Origin: Erysipelotrichaceae bacterium
GTDB lineage: Bacteria > Bacillota_I > Bacilli_A > Erysipelotrichales > Erysipelotrichaceae
Direction of reading: 5' to 3'
Assembly (NCBI GenBank): GCA_017561615.1
Contig: JAFZBT010000040.1
Span: 1 to 6,386, forward strand
DNA length: 6,386 bases
Shown: positions 4,247-6,386 of the stretch, piece by piece
Layout: every line of letters starts with the position of its first letter
Position numbering within the stretch: position 1 is the stretch's first letter
The notes under the pieces: generated by a model
What the model saw: the letters and a program-made list of their open reading frames with translations, nothing else
The model's database searches: none
Told to the model about the DNA's origin: nothing
Program-made: the position numbers and the translations under genes

Positions 4247-6386
4247 TCAGTTAACGTTGATTATCAGCTTCTGTCCGCCTTTGGTCGTGACCGTTACGGT
4301 TCCGGTTGCTCCGTTTTCCTTGACGAACCTGCATTTGATGTTAGTGTACGCAGGCTGGTTCGCTACCGGAGTCGGCTGGTTTTTGCTGACGACGACAACG
4401 TTGCTTCCGGCCGGGTCCTCAATAGCCTGGTTGACGGCAATGGTGAATTCCACTTCTCCGGTTCCGTCAACGGTGACGTTACTGCCGCTGAAGCTGCCGC
4501 CGTCCACCGAGTAGATAGCCAGAACCGGTTCCACGGTGATGTCAATGGGCTTGGACTCCACGGTCTTGCCTTCGTAGACGTACTTGAAGGTGACGCTGTA
4601 GTGCGTCGTCCGTTTCAGGCCGCCGGATACGGTGGCGCTGGCGGTCGCGCACAGTTCGTTGCGGCTGGCGGTCCAGGCCAGGTAGTCTCCGGTTCCGGCC
4701 GCACTGAGCTTGGTGAGGTCCGTTACATCAACGACGCTTTCATTGCCGTTGAGGTAGACCTTTACCTTAGCGCTGGAAACCTTGATGACCGGCCGGTTGT
4801 CAGCCTTGTAGAACAGGTAGCCGGGGGTAATCGTTCCGCTCTGATCTAGTTCAACGAGCAGCGTTACCTGGTTGACCTGAACATTGACCTGTTTTGTCAG
4901 GCCGTTGTCCGTGGATACCGTGATGACACACCGTCCACCGGAGACACCGGTGATCTTGCCGTCGGAATCAACGGTAGCCACTTTGGTGTCGCTGATGGCA
5001 TAGGAGACCACCGAAGTGGAATCCGAAGGCGTGACCTTGACGGTAAGAGTCTTCGTCTCTCCGGCATTCAGGGTAACGGAACCGGTGCCGACATCCAAAC
5101 CGGTGGCCGGATTCTCAACCTTGACGGTGACCGTCGTCTTCAGCTTGCCGCAGGTGGCGGTGATGACGGCGGTGCCGTAGTTGACGCCGGTGATCTCGCC
5201 GGTGTTCTTGTCAACGGTGGCGACCCGCTTGTTGCTGGTGGTGTAGACGATCTCGTCGGTCGTGTCAGCCGGATCGATTTCCAGATCCAGTGTCTTCTTT
5301 TCGCCTTTCTTGATCGATACCTCAATATCCGCAAATTTCAGCGTCTTGCAGGAAACCTTGACGGTGATCTCGGTTGAGGCGCTCTTGCCGCTTTCCGAAT
5401 GTACGGTGATGACGGCAACACCGGCACCGTTGGCCGTGATCACGCCTTCCGGCGAGACGACGGCGACGGAAGAGTCGCTGCTGGTAAAGGTAAGGACTTC
5501 GACCCAGTTGGAGGGCTGAATGACCAGCTTCGGCTTCAGCGTCTCGCCTCTTTCCATGGTGTAAGAGCCCTTTTCAAACTTGATTGAGGTCAGCGGGATG
5601 TAGGTGCGGTACTTGGCGGTAAGCGTCGTATCTTCCGTAAACACCTTGTCATCCGGAACCTCATTGCCGCCATCATCCAGCCAGCCGACGAAATTGTAGC
5701 CTTCGACGACCGGTGCGGTCGGGAAATTTACCCGCCCGTTGACGACGTGCTCTCTGGCGATCTGCTCGCCGTTGACTATGAAGGTAACGTATTTTGACAC
5801 GTTCCAGTGCGCTGTCAGGGTAAAGGATTCCCTGACCGGCTGATTGAAGATGTATTCAACTTCATCCCGGTACCAGCCGGCGAAGTCATAGCCTTCCCTT
5901 TCCGGATCGGCCGGAATGCTGACCGGCTTGCCTCTGGTGACCTTCTCTTCGGCGATCGGGGTGCCGCCGGCAGTATCAAACGTTATCGTATACTTCCGGA
6001 AGAAGAAGAACAGCAGACCGGCAATCAATGCCAGGGCGACAAGGCCCAGAATGATGAAAAGCCAGATCTTCTTCTTTTTCTTCGGCTCGTCAGCCTCAGG
6101 ATCAGCAGGATCCTCGATGACCGGACGGGCTGCCGTCTGTCCCTTTGCCGTCTGGTTCTCGTTAGGCCTGGCAGCCGGAGCGACAGGTGCACCCGGTCTT
6201 GGGGCCGAGTTGCTCTGAGGATTCTGCGGGGCTGCGGCCGGTCTGACCGGCTGACTGGCAGCTGGTGCAGAAGGATTGGCTGACGTAGCGGCAGGGGTTG
6301 CAGCCTGAGTGGCTGACGGCGCTGTGACCGGCCTGGCTGGCTGTGCAGCTGCCGGGGTTGCCGGGGCGGCTGCGGCTGTGTTGACC
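4247..6386 (-). CDS. Partial single-pass membrane protein with InlB-type and Big_2 repeats, paralogue of the next gene; N-terminus beyond right edge
   Basis: The frame is open from the right edge (first full codon at 6385) to a TGA at 4249-4247, giving 712 visible residues. The TTG at 6028 lies inside the membrane segment and is not a credible start; the true start is outside the window. Visible order, numbered from the edge: an Ala/Pro/Thr-rich linker (1-88), an acidic patch, KKKKK (102-106), and a membrane segment (107-129). Then come two InlB/Flg_new repeats (131-194, 198-260; FAGW and FVGW), three Big_2 domains (about 264-342, 344-423, 425-504) and an unrecognised beta-rich region (506-712). 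The layout matches the downstream paralogue closely, so a zinc ribbon probably precedes the linker, but it is not seen. The linkers differ sharply in composition: Ala/Pro here, Lys/Glu there. The ectodomain should be extracellular with the membrane segment as anchor. No LPxTG is present. The ligand is unknown. Confidence 0.92.
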   Translation of the reverse strand, partial: VNTAAAAPATPAAAQPARPVTAPSATQAATPAATSANPSAPAASQPVRPAAAPQNPQSNSAPRPGAPVAPAARPNENQTAKGQTAARPVIEDPADPEADEPKKKKKIWLFIILGLVALALIAGLLFFFFRKYTITFDTAGGTPIAEEKVTRGKPVSIPADPEREGYDFAGWYRDEVEYIFNQPVRESFTLTAHWNVSKYVTFIVNGEQIAREHVVNGRVNFPTAPVVEGYNFVGWLDDGGNEVPDDKVFTEDTTLTAKYRTYIPLTSIKFEKGSYTMERGETLKPKLVIQPSNWVEVLTFTSSDSSVAVVSPEGVITANGAGVAVITVHSESGKSASTEITVKVSCKTLKFADIEVSIKKGEKKTLDLEIDPADTTDEIVYTTSNKRVATVDKNTGEITGVNYGTAVITATCGKLKTTVTVKVENPATGLDVGTGSVTLNAGETKTLTVKVTPSDSTSVVSYAISDTKVATVDSDGKITGVSGGRCVITVSTDNGLTKQVNVQVNQVTLLVELDQSGTITPGYLFYKADNRPVIKVSSAKVKVYLNGNESVVDVTDLTKLSAAGTGDYLAWTASRNELCATASATVSGGLKRTTHYSVTFKYVYEGKTVESKPIDITVEPVLAIYSVDGGSFSGSNVTVDGTGEVEFTIAVNQAIEDPAGSNVVVVSKNQPTPVANQPAYTNIKCRFVKENGATGTVTVTTKGGQKLIINVN

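Noticed and set aside
4175..4849. 224-codon plus-strand open frame
   Set aside because: It lies antisense to the upstream surface-protein gene, whose minus-strand frame has clear TM, Big_2 and InlB homology. The plus-strand product has no recognisable domain and begins inside the intergenic region without a good ribosome binding site.
6026..6028. TTG as start of the upstream surface-protein gene
   Set aside because: It falls in the middle of the membrane segment, and the same frame continues upstream without a stop through a linker typical of this architecture.
5807..6283. 158-codon plus-strand open frame
   Set aside because: It is a shadow of the TM and linker coding region on the other strand. 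GC-rich sequence with few stops explains its length.
1989..6386. The InlB and Big_2 repeats as DNA-level repeats or recent duplication
   Set aside because: Similarity is clear at protein level, but the nucleotide sequences share only short identical runs (for example 17 bases around 3014 and 5258), so the duplication is old and no direct DNA repeat is reported.

Overview
The window suggests a low-GC Gram-positive bacterium (Firmicutes/Bacillota, plausibly a gut Clostridia or Erysipelotrichia member; this is inference). Supporting signs are strong AAGGAGG ribosome binding sites, sigma-A type promoters, compact intrinsic terminators, and surface proteins built from InlB-type and Big_2 repeats. 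Every supported gene lies on the minus strand, so transcription runs from high to low coordinates.

Layout in transcription order. (1) 6386-4247: a surface protein whose 5' end lies beyond the right edge. It has an Ala/Pro-rich linker, one membrane segment, two InlB/Flg_new repeats, three Big_2 domains and an unrecognised C-terminal region. It ends in an intrinsic terminator. (2) 4246-4038: an intergenic region with a promoter-like -10 box and a 5' leader containing two small hairpins. (3) 4037-1989: a complete 682-residue paralogue of the first protein, starting with a CxxC...CxxC zinc ribbon and ending in an intrinsic terminator. (4) 1988-1660: a second hairpin, then a promoter, a tRNA-Ala(GGC) gene with encoded CCA, and its terminator. 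(5) 1644-340: a textbook promoter (TTGACA, 17-nt spacer, TAAAAT) and an AAA_14/DUF4143 ATPase. (6) 273-1: the N-terminal part of a small protein resembling the antibiotic-biosynthesis-monooxygenase (dimeric alpha-beta barrel) group, cut by the left edge.

The two surface proteins look like an ancient tandem duplication. Each is predicted to keep its N-terminus in the cytoplasm, cross the membrane once and project a rod of beta domains outside. The domains near the membrane are well conserved between the copies and the distal ends are more diverged. Each has its own terminator, so they are probably separate transcription units. Their partners and ligands cannot be read from the sequence. The left third (ATPase and small protein) is visibly AT-richer than the surface-protein genes, with the tRNA gene near the boundary, which fits different histories for the two halves.

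I found no CRISPR array, insertion sequence, rRNA or clear attachment-site repeat. The least explained part of the window is the paired zinc-ribbon/InlB/Big_2 proteins with their shared C-terminal region and conserved cysteines.
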